A stretch of 64,000 nt of DNA. Origin: a virus. The first letter of the stretch is position 1. The number at the start of each line of letters is the position of its first letter. The DNA is taken from positions 1 through 64,000 of the IMG/VR virus record IMGVR_UViG_3300036851_000272. One strand, given 5' to 3'. Under the pieces are notes generated by a model. The model ran no database searches. It was not told the DNA's origin and worked only from the letters and a program-made list of their open reading frames with translations. Made by a program: the position numbers and the translations under genes. Below, one piece after another: positions 9,432 through 18,286 of the stretch.

Positions 9432-9765
9432 TCTTCCGCCCCCTCAACGCATCAGCCATGAGGTTCATCCTCAATCGACCGTCCTCGGATGGCCATTTCC
9501 TGTAGTTCTGTTGAGCTTCTACAAACTCCAACATTGGTGGCCTGATGCTCATTACCTTATTTACGTCGCAGTTGGATTGTAGATCACACAGGGCATGCAC
9601 GACTGGATCGTTTAGCCGGTCATCCGGCTTTCGCTTCTCTATATCGCACTGAACCAGAATCCGGCATGCGGTTATTACCGAGTCGATCAGTCCAATTATG
9701 ATTCCGTCTTTAGTTGCACAATCTGTCGGCATGGGCACTTGTTCTTGTTCTTCTTTGGATTGCAT
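9424..9765 (-). CDS. late-operon protein of unknown function (113 aa)
   Basis: Start chosen at ATG 9765, which overlaps the upstream stop (ATGA), rather than longer in-frame starts that run under the upstream gene. It contains six Cys within residues 1-70 (for example CATKDG, ITACRILVQCD, ALCDLQSNCD), so metal binding is possible. No family recognised. Confidence 0.65.
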   Translation of the reverse strand: MQSKEEQEQVPMPTDCATKDGIIIGLIDSVITACRILVQCDIEKRKPDDRLNDPVVHALCDLQSNCDVNKVMSIRPPMLEFVEAQQNYRKWPSEDGRLRMNLMADALRGRKNA

Positions 9766-10088
9766 CAGCCGTTCCCCTTCGTGACAACCACGCGGATCAC
9801 CTTCATACTTCCGCGCGGTTCGGTGCCGCGCTGATATGGGATTTGCGCATGATCCTGATACGGTAACCCGGTTTGTTCGCGCGGCCAATTCCATGAGGCC
9901 GCATGGTCTACTCCATTATGTTGGTAGTCCATCTCGACGTGGTATCGCGAGAAGGAGCCAGCCGGGGCGCTGGAGCTGATGTTGATCATCAGTCCGTCGC
10001 GGCCAAAATACTCATCATCTCCCTCGCCGCGCGTCCCGATCTGCTGCAAGTTCACCGTAACATCGTCAGGTCTGCAAATTTTCGCCAC
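9765..10088 (-). CDS. small beta-rich protein (107 aa)
   Basis: Begins with GTG, with GGGAG about 8 bases before it, and overlaps the upstream gene by 23 bases. The sequence alternates polar and hydrophobic residues (DDVTVNLQQIG, FSRYHVEMDYQHNG) and ends with VIRVVVTKGNG, so it is probably beta-rich. Not recognised; position suggests a minor virion protein. Confidence 0.65.
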   Translation of the reverse strand: MAKICRPDDVTVNLQQIGTRGEGDDEYFGRDGLMINISSSAPAGSFSRYHVEMDYQHNGVDHAASWNWPREQTGLPYQDHAQIPYQRGTEPRGSMKVIRVVVTKGNG

Positions 10089-10278
10089 GAAGCAACTCCC
10101 ATAATTGCTGAGCAGAGATTTCCTTCACGTCGCGCCCATAGTGGATAGCAATGGAGCCGTATCCGACAGTTCCCTTTTCGACAGCCTGCACGAGGATCGG
10201 TTCAAATCCGACAATGACAGTGGCATCCCCGATCTTTGTCTCCCTGCCGTCGTACAGGCAGAGGTTTAGCTTTCCCAT
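10066..10278 (-). CDS. small late-operon protein (70 aa)
   Basis: Starts MGKLNLCLYDGRETKIGDA. It is a compact soluble protein with no known motif. It overlaps the downstream gene by 23 bases and lies 4 bases after its upstream neighbour, so it is almost certainly cotranscribed. Function unknown. Confidence 0.6.
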   Translation of the reverse strand: MGKLNLCLYDGRETKIGDATVIVGFEPILVQAVEKGTVGYGSIAIHYGRDVKEISAQQLWELLRGENLQT

Positions 10279-10282
10279 GGCG

Positions 10283-11023
10283 CTACCCCGCGAATTGCGG
10301 CGGGCGCGGCGGTGGAGTGCCGATGCCGAGCACCATTTTCACCGCTTCCAGTTGCTCTTCAAAGCTCTTCGATGGGTCCTGCGCATCGCGAATGCGCTTG
10401 AGCGTGACGAATGCGGGCTCCGAGGACGCCGGAATTGAGACAACCGTGGGCTTGTAGAGTACGCGGAATTCCGAAATTCGGAACCACTGAAGCTTTCCGC
10501 TTTCCACGCGGAACCCGATGTCAGGTGGCATGCTCGGGTTCCCGTTGCCGGTGATGTAGCCGATTGGTGGCTCTTCGTTCGGTCCTGGGCCGATCTCCAT
10601 CCGCTGCGCTTCCTCATCCGAATACGCCCTCTCGATGAACAGTGGAACGTCGGCGTATTTGGTTGCGCGATATTCCACGATCAGATCCATCCATGGCCGA
10701 CTAACGAGTCCGATACCGGGCGTCGCCATGTCTTTGTTGGGCGCGGTAGCAAACTTCCCATCGGCGTTGCGCGCTGGGAAAATGCCCTTGAAGGCCCGCC
10801 CTTCGTACCAGAGCTTCAGGCCGGGGCGCGGCTCTTGATCGCGCCCCACATTGCCCTCACGCTTCATGTGCTCCCATGAGCCATAGGCGAAGTCGGCTGC
10901 GCGGAGCAAGCCTACGGCAAGCGCGGCGTTCCAATCGGAAACGAGCTTATCGGTCTGTTCCTTGGCGGGGTTGACCGGCTGGTTCCAAACATCCGGGTAA
11001 TCGTGAAAAATGCTGTCTTCCAT
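10283..11023 (-). CDS. late-operon protein of unknown function (246 aa)
   Basis: Strong AAGGAG 7 bases before the ATG. The sequence is rich in aromatic residues and Pro, with no membrane segment and no catalytic motif I recognise; the end is PTPPPRPP-like and flexible. The segment ADFAYGSWEHMKREGNVGRD is well structured in appearance. Candidate minor tail or head-associated protein by position. Confidence 0.7.
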   Translation of the reverse strand: MEDSIFHDYPDVWNQPVNPAKEQTDKLVSDWNAALAVGLLRAADFAYGSWEHMKREGNVGRDQEPRPGLKLWYEGRAFKGIFPARNADGKFATAPNKDMATPGIGLVSRPWMDLIVEYRATKYADVPLFIERAYSDEEAQRMEIGPGPNEEPPIGYITGNGNPSMPPDIGFRVESGKLQWFRISEFRVLYKPTVVSIPASSEPAFVTLKRIRDAQDPSKSFEEQLEAVKMVLGIGTPPPRPPQFAG

Positions 11024-11035
11024 TTCTAAATCTCC

Positions 11036-11317
11036 TTACTTCTCAATGATATTCGCAGCCGGTGCTAAGGGCTCGTCTTTTCGGGCTTCTGGCTTTAGCG
11101 CCACCGGCCTCACTGCCGCCGCATCGAGCGCAAATTTCCCGGCAAGCGCTGGCCCAACGATCACCATGAGGGCGCCGGCCTGCCGTGCCCACATCGGCAC
11201 AAGTTCGGTGATAAACTCCGGCATGACTTCAGTGAGGCCAGAGCCCGCCAGCGCCATGCCGACCGCTGTCATGAGTCCTGCTGCCGTAGTTCTGTCCACT
11301 ATCGCCTCATGGGCCAT
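11036..11317 (-). CDS. holin-like membrane protein (93 aa)
   Basis: Start chosen at ATG 11317, since a longer frame would run under the upstream gene. Two hydrophobic segments (about 13-27 and 44-65: GALMVIVGPALAGKFALDAA) are followed by a charged, Ala/Pro-rich cytoplasmic-type tail. Size and topology fit a class II holin, but sequence alone does not prove it. It overlaps the upstream membrane gene by 19 bases. Confidence 0.65.
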   Translation of the reverse strand: MAHEAIVDRTTAAGLMTAVGMALAGSGLTEVMPEFITELVPMWARQAGALMVIVGPALAGKFALDAAAVRPVALKPEARKDEPLAPAANIIEK

Positions 11318-11502
11318 AGGTTGATGCTTCCGCCACCGAGTTGCCGCGACACGAACACGAGAATGATGATCAGCAGGATCGCTCCGCAGATCCACAGGAC
11401 CGGCTGAGGAAGCTCGAATTTCTTGCACACGTAATACAATCCGCATCCCACGATTGCGAAGATTACGACGAGAATAAGTAACTGAATTAGTTGGTCTACC
11501 AT
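11299..11502 (-). CDS. small two-helix membrane protein (67 aa)
   Basis: Nearly all of residues 5-55 is hydrophobic, in two segments (LLILVVIFAIVGCGLYYV and PVLWICGAILLIIILVFV) joined by a short charged turn. This hairpin topology is typical of small holins or antiholins. AAAAGG lies upstream of the ATG. It forms a membrane-protein cluster with both neighbours. Confidence 0.7.
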   Translation of the reverse strand: MVDQLIQLLILVVIFAIVGCGLYYVCKKFELPQPVLWICGAILLIIILVFVSRQLGGGSINLWPMRR

Positions 11503-11518
11503 TTGTTGGCCTTTTCTT

Positions 11519-11632
11519 TCAAACGATCCCCAACCACCGCAAAGCCACCGCCAACAGAGTTACGGAGATGAGCGTAACGAAGAAGGCAAAGACGCTCCCA
11601 CGCCACTCACTTCGCGGTTTTGGCGGCAACAC
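11519..11632 (-). CDS. overlapping single-helix membrane peptide (37 aa)
   Basis: GTG start with AAGGAAG about 6 bases upstream. The first 8 codons overlap the end of the 133-aa gene in the +1 frame. The peptide has a basic start (VLPPKPRSEWRG), then one membrane helix (SVFAFFVTLISVTLLAVALRWLG). It is short, so chance cannot be excluded, but RBS, hydrophobicity and gap-filling position agree. Possibly a lysis accessory. Confidence 0.45.
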   Translation of the reverse strand: MLPPKPRSEWRGSVFAFFVTLISVTLLAVALRWLGIV

Positions 11633-12008
11633 CTGGCGCTTCCTTCTGTGGGCAAATACCGATCTTCGCGTCAAGCGTCACCTCGCATCCTTCGAGCCCG
11701 AGCGGCTTCAGTACCCGGCTGATCGCGGCCTGATACTCCTGCTCGGCCTTCTGCCGGTCTTGCGCCGCCTGGTTGATGTGCTGCTGAGCCTGCGCCTGAG
11801 TCGTCAGCTTCTTGTCCGACTCGATGAGCCTGGCTTGCAGCACCTTGGCGTTCGCAACGGCGATAGCGGCTTCATCCACGGGGCAAAGCTTCTTGGCTGT
11901 CGAAATGCACGGCAACTTCTCAAGTTCTGCCACCCTCTTGTTTTCTTCCGCGCTCAGCACGGTTCCGAGAATGATTGCGCCGATGAGCGCGAGTTTGTCG
12001 ATTTTCAT
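11607..12008 (-). CDS. exported coiled-coil protein (133 aa), spanin-like
   Basis: Start at ATG 12008 (AAAGGA upstream). Residues 1-20 (KIDKLALIGAIILGTVLSA) form a signal peptide or single anchor; the rest is a long charged/Gln coiled coil (about 50-105) with two Cys pairs. An anchored periplasmic coiled coil next to small membrane genes is the layout of an inner-membrane spanin, but the usual nested lipoprotein partner is not seen. Spanin role is inferred. Confidence 0.7.
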   Translation of the reverse strand: MKIDKLALIGAIILGTVLSAEENKRVAELEKLPCISTAKKLCPVDEAAIAVANAKVLQARLIESDKKLTTQAQAQQHINQAAQDRQKAEQEYQAAISRVLKPLGLEGCEVTLDAKIGICPQKEAPGVAAKTAK

Positions 12009-12016
12009 AAGTCCTT

Positions 12017-15000
12017 TCAGTCGCATGCCCATGCTCCATTGAGCCGCTTGGCGATAGCGCCGGTGCTCGATGCCGCACAGGTTGAACTGCCATGCGTACA
12101 GTCGCTGCAGAACCAGATGCTGCCGTTTGGTGTGAATCCTCCGCTGGCGAGCGTGTCCAAGTCGGACTTCGTTCGGCCTCGCTGGAATTCCAGCCCGCCG
12201 TAGGCGTTCATTTTGAACACATCTGTGGGAAATGCCGCGTTTTCCGCAGTGGCGAAACGCAGGCTCGATGTTGCGTTCGGACTCGATACAGCATCCGCGT
12301 AGCCGTCAATGCGAACAGCGAACAGATCGACAGCGTTCACTCGACCAGCCATGGTGAACGTTCCAAGCCGCATGCCAGCCGTCACGTCGCTGGGGGATGC
12401 GATAGTCCCACCAGCCCGGTAGATGTGCAAGCCCGCGCGATCCGTAGTGGCAGCGTTTCCGTATTCGCGCAAAAACACATTGAACCCGCCAGTCTCCTGG
12501 CTCTGCCACGTGGTCGTTCCAGTGTCAGCAATTGACAGAACATCCCACCCCTTCAGAAACGAATAGAGCCGCTCGGATCCACCATCCGCATACCATTCCC
12601 AGGCTTTCGAGGCTCCAGTGGTTCTGTCGTCGTTGAGGAAGCCGGCAAGCGACCCCTTGGATTCTACTGCCGTTCCGATCTTTGCTCGCAGTACGCCGCC
12701 TGTAGCGAAGCCGATATCGTCGGCTCCAACCCGGTACATGCCGGTGTTCACATCGGCAGAGAAGGAATAGGCCGGGGAGGTGACCGCACCATCCCGCGCC
12801 TGCATGTACGTATTGAAGAACCGGCCACGGTCGGTAAACCCACGGACATTGAGATTAGTGAACGGCAGGTTAGCAACCATGTCGTCGAGGCTACCTTCGA
12901 GTTCGGTCTCGCCAAAATTCGGGAGCCACAGGTTTCGGCCTTCGCTCTGGTTCTCGACCAGCGCGGAGTTGCTGAAACACATGTCACAGCGATTTGCGGC
13001 CGGCATATTGACGTAGTTGATAGGCTGAACCCGCCGCCAATCCTTACCACCAGATGTTCCACCGGGTCCGCCGAACTGCCCATGGCGAATCACGTTATTG
13101 TCGGAATAGCCCTCTTCGACTGCATAACTGCCGATTCCCATTCCGAACATGATTTTAAGATCGTCAATCTTGTTTGAGCACGTATCGGCTCCACCTTCCG
13201 GGTAAACCGCAGCAATGTCGTATCCTGACCAACGCATGCCGCTTGCCCGCTGGTGTGCCGGAGTGCCAATTACAATGTGCTGGATTAGGCTGTTGCAATT
13301 GAAGTAGTTCACCGAGGCGTTGGTTGTGTTCGACGTACGCATGTCAATGGCGAGAACGAAGCCGTTCACGCCAACGTTTCGCATACCGCCCGAAGTAACG
13401 TGCCGCCACTCGATCCCAACACCGGAGCCCGTTGTGCCGGTGGTAACCAGCGTGCCGGTGATTCCGCCCGAGTTCGCGACCGCTCCATCTACCTGGATGT
13501 TTTCGAGGTGGACGTTCGTGATCGGGCCAGCAACCCGAATAACAGGCTTACTTTTGTAGAGCTTAGGGGTGCAACCGGTGGAAAAAAACGTTCCGTTACC
13601 GACAGAGCCACGCAATTCGACGTTGTTCGCGTCAATTTTGCGTACCGTCCACGTGCCGTTCGCCGCGTTGTCATTCGAGCAGGAGCCATTTCGGCCAGCC
13701 TGGTCAATGGTTGCGAGATCCTGCGTCTCCAGCCCGTGGCTCGTGGCCGTAACAACAATCGGCGTAGCGTTCGTGATGCCGGTGATGGTGACTTCGCTGA
13801 GCCCAGTGGTGCTGATGGACTTGAACCGCGTAGCGCCCGTATAAGCCGCGCTTCCGCCGCTCGCATTAGTCAGTTCCCCTTTGCCGCATCCCCGTAAGGT
13901 GATCCCGTGCCGAGTCGATGCGGTTCCACCCACTGTCCCATTCCCCAACTCCAGCGCGTCAGAGAGGGCGATATCTCCACATGGAGCCTGCATCACGCCA
14001 CCAGTTGTTGGCAACGCGTCCCGGCAGGCCTGCATGGCAGCGAGATCATCAGTCGTTCCATCAGCCACGACGCCATAGCCGGAGCAGTGAAAGACTGTGC
14101 CGCCCTTGTCGTATGCCTTAAAGCCCTTCAGGGAGTCGGTGCCGATCAGGGCAGTGGCCGTGGGTGTTGTCGTTTGGACGGGATACCCGCCATCGATCTG
14201 AGTGCCTGCCGTGTTATTCCATCTAGGGACGAATCCAATTGTCGATGAGCCAGGGCCGGAAACAAACCCGCTACTGGCGACCGCGCATGTGAGCGTGCCG
14301 TTCGCCGCCACATCGGTGACGAATTGCCCGCCTGGGCACGCCGCGGGGTCACTGGCGAGCGCTGTGGCGGTTGCCGCTCGGCCAGTAAAGTTTCCGCTGT
14401 TGTCGAAGCTTGTTAGGTCGCCGCCTACTTGAGTCTGAAACTTCACTATATCGGTCGCACCTGCTGCACCCCTGCGAAAAAATGCAGTAACTACGTCGGT
14501 GGCTGGACCTATCACGAGAGTTTGAAATGATCCAGTGAATCCCGCAATGGACCCATCTGAGGTTCTTTGAACGATCGTGTTGTTTGTTGCCGCTGTGTCG
14601 TAGTCAACTCCGACGTTATCGACCGATCCTCCCGTGCTATTCCAGATGACTACATTCCCGCTTGTCGTGGCCCCAGTAACATTAACGTTTCCACCGCCAG
14701 CCGGGGCTGAGCACGTCAGATTACCGTTGGCCGCGATCGCGTTGGCGAACTCTCCGCCAGGGCAATCCGTGGGGTTCGCCGCCAGTGCTGTGGCCGTCGC
14801 GGCGTTCCCGTCCGTGAATAGAAACGTTTTGTTCGCGCCGTTCACTCCACCTTCCCAAGTATTCGCCGTGGAGTCGTACATGATGGAGCCGCTCGCCGTG
14901 GGAGCCGCGCCAGCGGCTGCCGGCACGATCAAAGAGGTAGCCGCCGCAAAACTCTGCGCGCCAGTGCTCCACGTGTTGGCGGCGTCGGTGTATGCCGTAG

Positions 15001-15439
15001 CCCCGAACTGACGGGCCTTTGACAGCGTGCTCGCCCAGGTGATGGTGTGCTGCGTCCCGGACGAAACGATGGTAACGTTCGTGTCGTTGACAAAGGTTTG
15101 AGTGGCGCTGGTCAACGTATTCAGCGAAGTGATCCCGCTGCCGCCGCCGCCAGCGCAGGTTACCCAATCGAGCACGGCGGCGCTGGACCAGCCGATGCAA
15201 TTACCGGCAGAACCGTCAGCAGCCGGAAGCTGCCAGATGATATTCGCCGCGATGCTGGCAGGGGCCTTGAAGCCAACGTAGTTCGTTGGTGTTGTGGCCT
15301 CGTAGAAGCGCAATTGTCCCACCGGGCTCTGCGTCGTTTCAGGCCGGATTGAAATCAGGCTCCGGTTGAACGACTGCCCGTGCAGTGCTGTGGCGATTAG
15401 AGAGTAGCCAAGCCAGTATCGAAGCCTACGCAATACCAT
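12017..15439 (-). CDS. tail spike / tail fibre protein (1140 aa)
   Basis: The ATG at 15439 has AGGAG 8 bases upstream, inside the end of the upstream gene. The N-terminus (residues 1-22, WLGYSLIATALHGQS) looks like a signal peptide, which is unusual for a fibre. Two related repeats follow, each ending in CPGG(E/Q)F...AANG(N/T)LTC (about residues 235 and 385). Residues about 420-800 start with GYGVVADGTTDDLAAMQAC, the classic entrance to a pectate-lyase-like beta-helix of tailspikes. The later VNTGMYRVGADDIGFATGG is common in fibre C-termini. It probably binds or degrades host surface polysaccharide. Confidence 0.9.
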   Translation of the reverse strand: MVLRRLRYWLGYSLIATALHGQSFNRSLISIRPETTQSPVGQLRFYEATTPTNYVGFKAPASIAANIIWQLPAADGSAGNCIGWSSAAVLDWVTCAGGGGSGITSLNTLTSATQTFVNDTNVTIVSSGTQHTITWASTLSKARQFGATAYTDAANTWSTGAQSFAAATSLIVPAAAGAAPTASGSIMYDSTANTWEGGVNGANKTFLFTDGNAATATALAANPTDCPGGEFANAIAANGNLTCSAPAGGGNVNVTGATTSGNVVIWNSTGGSVDNVGVDYDTAATNNTIVQRTSDGSIAGFTGSFQTLVIGPATDVVTAFFRRGAAGATDIVKFQTQVGGDLTSFDNSGNFTGRAATATALASDPAACPGGQFVTDVAANGTLTCAVASSGFVSGPGSSTIGFVPRWNNTAGTQIDGGYPVQTTTPTATALIGTDSLKGFKAYDKGGTVFHCSGYGVVADGTTDDLAAMQACRDALPTTGGVMQAPCGDIALSDALELGNGTVGGTASTRHGITLRGCGKGELTNASGGSAAYTGATRFKSISTTGLSEVTITGITNATPIVVTATSHGLETQDLATIDQAGRNGSCSNDNAANGTWTVRKIDANNVELRGSVGNGTFFSTGCTPKLYKSKPVIRVAGPITNVHLENIQVDGAVANSGGITGTLVTTGTTGSGVGIEWRHVTSGGMRNVGVNGFVLAIDMRTSNTTNASVNYFNCNSLIQHIVIGTPAHQRASGMRWSGYDIAAVYPEGGADTCSNKIDDLKIMFGMGIGSYAVEEGYSDNNVIRHGQFGGPGGTSGGKDWRRVQPINYVNMPAANRCDMCFSNSALVENQSEGRNLWLPNFGETELEGSLDDMVANLPFTNLNVRGFTDRGRFFNTYMQARDGAVTSPAYSFSADVNTGMYRVGADDIGFATGGVLRAKIGTAVESKGSLAGFLNDDRTTGASKAWEWYADGGSERLYSFLKGWDVLSIADTGTTTWQSQETGGFNVFLREYGNAATTDRAGLHIYRAGGTIASPSDVTAGMRLGTFTMAGRVNAVDLFAVRIDGYADAVSSPNATSSLRFATAENAAFPTDVFKMNAYGGLEFQRGRTKSDLDTLASGGFTPNGSIWFCSDCTHGSSTCAASSTGAIAKRLNGAWACD

Positions 15440-16077
15440 GCGTCATCTCCTGCGGGATCACCCGCCACTTTGCGGTATGAAAACGTTACCCAGGATAGAG
15501 TGTTTGCTGTGCCATCGAGCGCGGTCGTGGGCGCATTCTTGAATGATGCGTGCCATGATGGGACTCTCCCGCCGGTGCCGTCCTGCGCCAGGTAAAACGT
15601 CACGTCAAAACACGCCGACGGTGCGGGATTTAGAGGAATCGGGAACGACGCCGCGTTCATCGTGTAATTCATCGCAACCATGACGCCTCCCGCAATCTGC
15701 GCGGCGAACTTCCTAAAATCCGCCTCTGTGTCGTAGGCCAAAACCGCGAGCGGGCTTTCCAATCGGCTGACGGCATTATAAGTGGAGAGGAAAAACACCC
15801 GTCCCTTGAACATCTGAATTGCCCGCTGTCCGGGGGGCATTTCATACTCTGGCAATCCCGCGTCCTGATCGACACGCAGCCGGTAGTGCGTGAAGTTCTG
15901 TAAATCCGGCGCTTCCCATGTGAGCCAGCCGGGGAATGCCCCCTGAAAACTGAGCGGCACCTCCGGCCTCCGGGGATCGATGTTGGCAACTCGTTGCAAC
16001 ATCCTTCCTGTCGGGGTGCCCAGTGCCGATTCCAGCCGCAGTGGGGCGGGGTCAACTCTAACCTCATCGCTAGGCAT
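15397..16077 (-). CDS. tail-associated structural protein (226 aa)
   Basis: Lies between the nozzle-like and tailspike genes, overlapping both (8 and 43 bases). It begins MPSDEVRVDPAPLRLESALG and has a FTHYRLRVDQDAG segment suggestive of a fibronectin-like beta domain; the C-terminus is also beta-rich. No named family recognised. Position suggests a connector between nozzle and tailspike. Confidence 0.75.
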   Translation of the reverse strand: MPSDEVRVDPAPLRLESALGTPTGRMLQRVANIDPRRPEVPLSFQGAFPGWLTWEAPDLQNFTHYRLRVDQDAGLPEYEMPPGQRAIQMFKGRVFFLSTYNAVSRLESPLAVLAYDTEADFRKFAAQIAGGVMVAMNYTMNAASFPIPLNPAPSACFDVTFYLAQDGTGGRVPSWHASFKNAPTTALDGTANTLSWVTFSYRKVAGDPAGDDAWYCVGFDTGLATL

Positions 16078-18286
16078 TCCTGTTTTCTGTGTGCGCTATG
16101 GTCAACATCTGAGCCATGATTGCGCCGTAAAAGTTCGAAGCGAACGCGAGATCTCCCTCGAAGTCCGGTATTGAGAAATAGTCCCCGAAGTCGGCACTGT
16201 GCGAACGAACGGTGAACCCGAATTTCCACCAGCGATGATGCCGGAGCAGGAGTTTGGCCCGGTAGACATAGTCATACAGCTCCTGCTTGGTTTTCTCGAA
16301 TGCTAGTTGCGTTCCCGCTCCCGGAGTGACGGCGCCAACGAACCCGGTGAAGAACTCGGCGCTCACTGCCGGGACTAGCAGCGCCGGAGCTACCGCACCG
16401 TCTCCTACAATGTCCAAAAACGGAATCTCGAATCGCCTCGATGGATCTCCAAAATCCACCCAGTTGCTGATGTAGTATCCATTGGGCAATTCGGATGTCG
16501 TGAATGCCTGTGTGGTCGCCGATGTGAACACATCGTTCTTCGTATAGAGTTTGAACGAGTGGTCCGGTTGCCCGCCGATGCTATAGAGACCTGCTTTGTT
16601 GACGTTGTCTCCAGCGCCGATCACGCGGTACACGTTACCATCTCCGTCCGTCATATTGGCGTAGCAAGTGACAAGAGCATACGGCTCTGTTGTAGTTGTC
16701 ACCCCATTCCCGAAATCGTGGCAAAGGCACCGCTGCAAGCTATCGGAAAAGTAGTAGACCATCACCATATCAACGTTGTTCAGCGGATCATACTGATAGC
16801 CGATGCAGGAAACAAAAGTTCCAGGAGGGATTGTTCCGTCGTAGTCCGAGGAGAGAATCTCGACAGACTCGGTTCCCGGCCGCAAGATGGCGATTTGATT
16901 GTTCTGTGTCACCCAGCAGGTGCCGTGCCTCGTCTTGCACCACATGCGATTGCTGTTCGGAGTTCGGATGCCATGAGTATCGCTGACTGTTGCCCATTCG
17001 TGCGGGCCGTCCGCCTGTTGTCGCAGTAAACGCGTATGTGTCGGGCTGAATACACCACAACTGACTCCGTCAGGCGCCGGGAAAACAGTTACCGGGTACT
17101 GGCCACTTGGAACCTGCGATGCGGCATTTGGATCGAAAGACTCCAGTGGGTCCCCGAGAAAATTCTGATTTTTGCTGTCGCCGTCAGCCGCCGACCAGCC
17201 GACCGATGCCAGTTCGCGCTCGGTGTAGATGTATTCTACCGTTGTGGTTTCCGCCTGGCTTTTGTTTTTGAAGGGAGAAAGGATATAATAAATCCTCCCA
17301 TTGACGTAGCACATGGAAGCAACTGCGCGCGGCGGGTAATTTTTGGTCGGCATGCGATGGGTTGCGTCGAGTGTCCAGCCGTTATCGGTACCGGCTTCGA
17401 TGGAAAGACTAATGCCTGCCGGAATTCCGGCATCGGTAACGGACACCTTGAATGGCCCATCCAGTGTGCTGTTCAGGATGAGGTACGGCACGTCATATCC
17501 ATCCAAAGTTGCATAAAAGACGTAGTACAATTCAGCGGTCTCGGCGGCGGAATGGGTGACATAGTTGACAAAATTCAAACCACCGGCCAGGATCGTTCCG
17601 GTACCAGAAGATGGAGCCAGAGTGCCCAGACTGACACCGTTAGAGTAATGTTGCGTGGCTGAATTGAACAATCCAACGTAGATCTTGAGGGATGTCCCGA
17701 CTTTGTTGTTTCCCGCGCCGGCGTTGAACACGGCCAATGGGGTGCCTCCCTCGACCACTGGATACAGACCCCAATAGCGCACCTCTCCCGTAAGCGTTGT
17801 CGCGCTCGGACGCCACTGGCTCATAGCCGGAAAACTCGCCGTTCCCGAGGCGGCCGCCGCCCTGATTCCCAACCCATTTTTGTATACCACTGAATCGGGT
17901 AGCTCGGCGTAGGCGAGAGCGCTGGTGACATCGTCCCATGTGGCTAACAGCGCTTCGACAATCACGCTTTCATCGAGAGTGAATACGCCCGCATTGATCG
18001 AGAGCCGAATCAGTTTGACAGCCCCAAAGGAGTCCTCTAACTGGACCAGATTGTAACGGTACCCATACTGTTGCGTGATGGAGATCGGCATCAACTGAAT
18101 AATCTGCTGCGTGGAGATGGCCTGGACTCGCGCCTTGCGCCCGCCTGCCAGCCGCAGCCAGTTTCCCGGCATGACGGTCAGGTTCTGACAGAGGCTCGCC
18201 GATCCAGGTATCCGCTTCAGTGGATGATCGGCAGTATAGAGACCACCGAAGGCGAACTGTGTTGCTGGCTGAAGCTGCTTGCCCAT
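16070..18286 (-). CDS. tail nozzle-like protein (T7 gp12-type, 738 aa)
   Basis: The start (LKRIPGSASLCQNLTVMPGN...LRLAGGRKAR) matches the way podoviral tail tubular protein B / nozzle proteins begin: they list 'sources' and carry a GG-rich turn. Length is close to the T7 family (about 800 aa) and beta strands predominate throughout. The gene directly follows the adaptor-like gene, the same order as T7 gp11-gp12. Likely the end of the DNA channel; assignment is by pattern and order, not by alignment. Confidence 0.75.
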   Translation of the reverse strand: MGKQLQPATQFAFGGLYTADHPLKRIPGSASLCQNLTVMPGNWLRLAGGRKARVQAISTQQIIQLMPISITQQYGYRYNLVQLEDSFGAVKLIRLSINAGVFTLDESVIVEALLATWDDVTSALAYAELPDSVVYKNGLGIRAAAASGTASFPAMSQWRPSATTLTGEVRYWGLYPVVEGGTPLAVFNAGAGNNKVGTSLKIYVGLFNSATQHYSNGVSLGTLAPSSGTGTILAGGLNFVNYVTHSAAETAELYYVFYATLDGYDVPYLILNSTLDGPFKVSVTDAGIPAGISLSIEAGTDNGWTLDATHRMPTKNYPPRAVASMCYVNGRIYYILSPFKNKSQAETTTVEYIYTERELASVGWSAADGDSKNQNFLGDPLESFDPNAASQVPSGQYPVTVFPAPDGVSCGVFSPTHTRLLRQQADGPHEWATVSDTHGIRTPNSNRMWCKTRHGTCWVTQNNQIAILRPGTESVEILSSDYDGTIPPGTFVSCIGYQYDPLNNVDMVMVYYFSDSLQRCLCHDFGNGVTTTTEPYALVTCYANMTDGDGNVYRVIGAGDNVNKAGLYSIGGQPDHSFKLYTKNDVFTSATTQAFTTSELPNGYYISNWVDFGDPSRRFEIPFLDIVGDGAVAPALLVPAVSAEFFTGFVGAVTPGAGTQLAFEKTKQELYDYVYRAKLLLRHHRWWKFGFTVRSHSADFGDYFSIPDFEGDLAFASNFYGAIMAQMLTIAHTENRNA

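Noticed and set aside
12092-15352. Several plus-strand ORFs of 60-165 aa
   Set aside because: Shadows of the 1140-aa tailspike frame.
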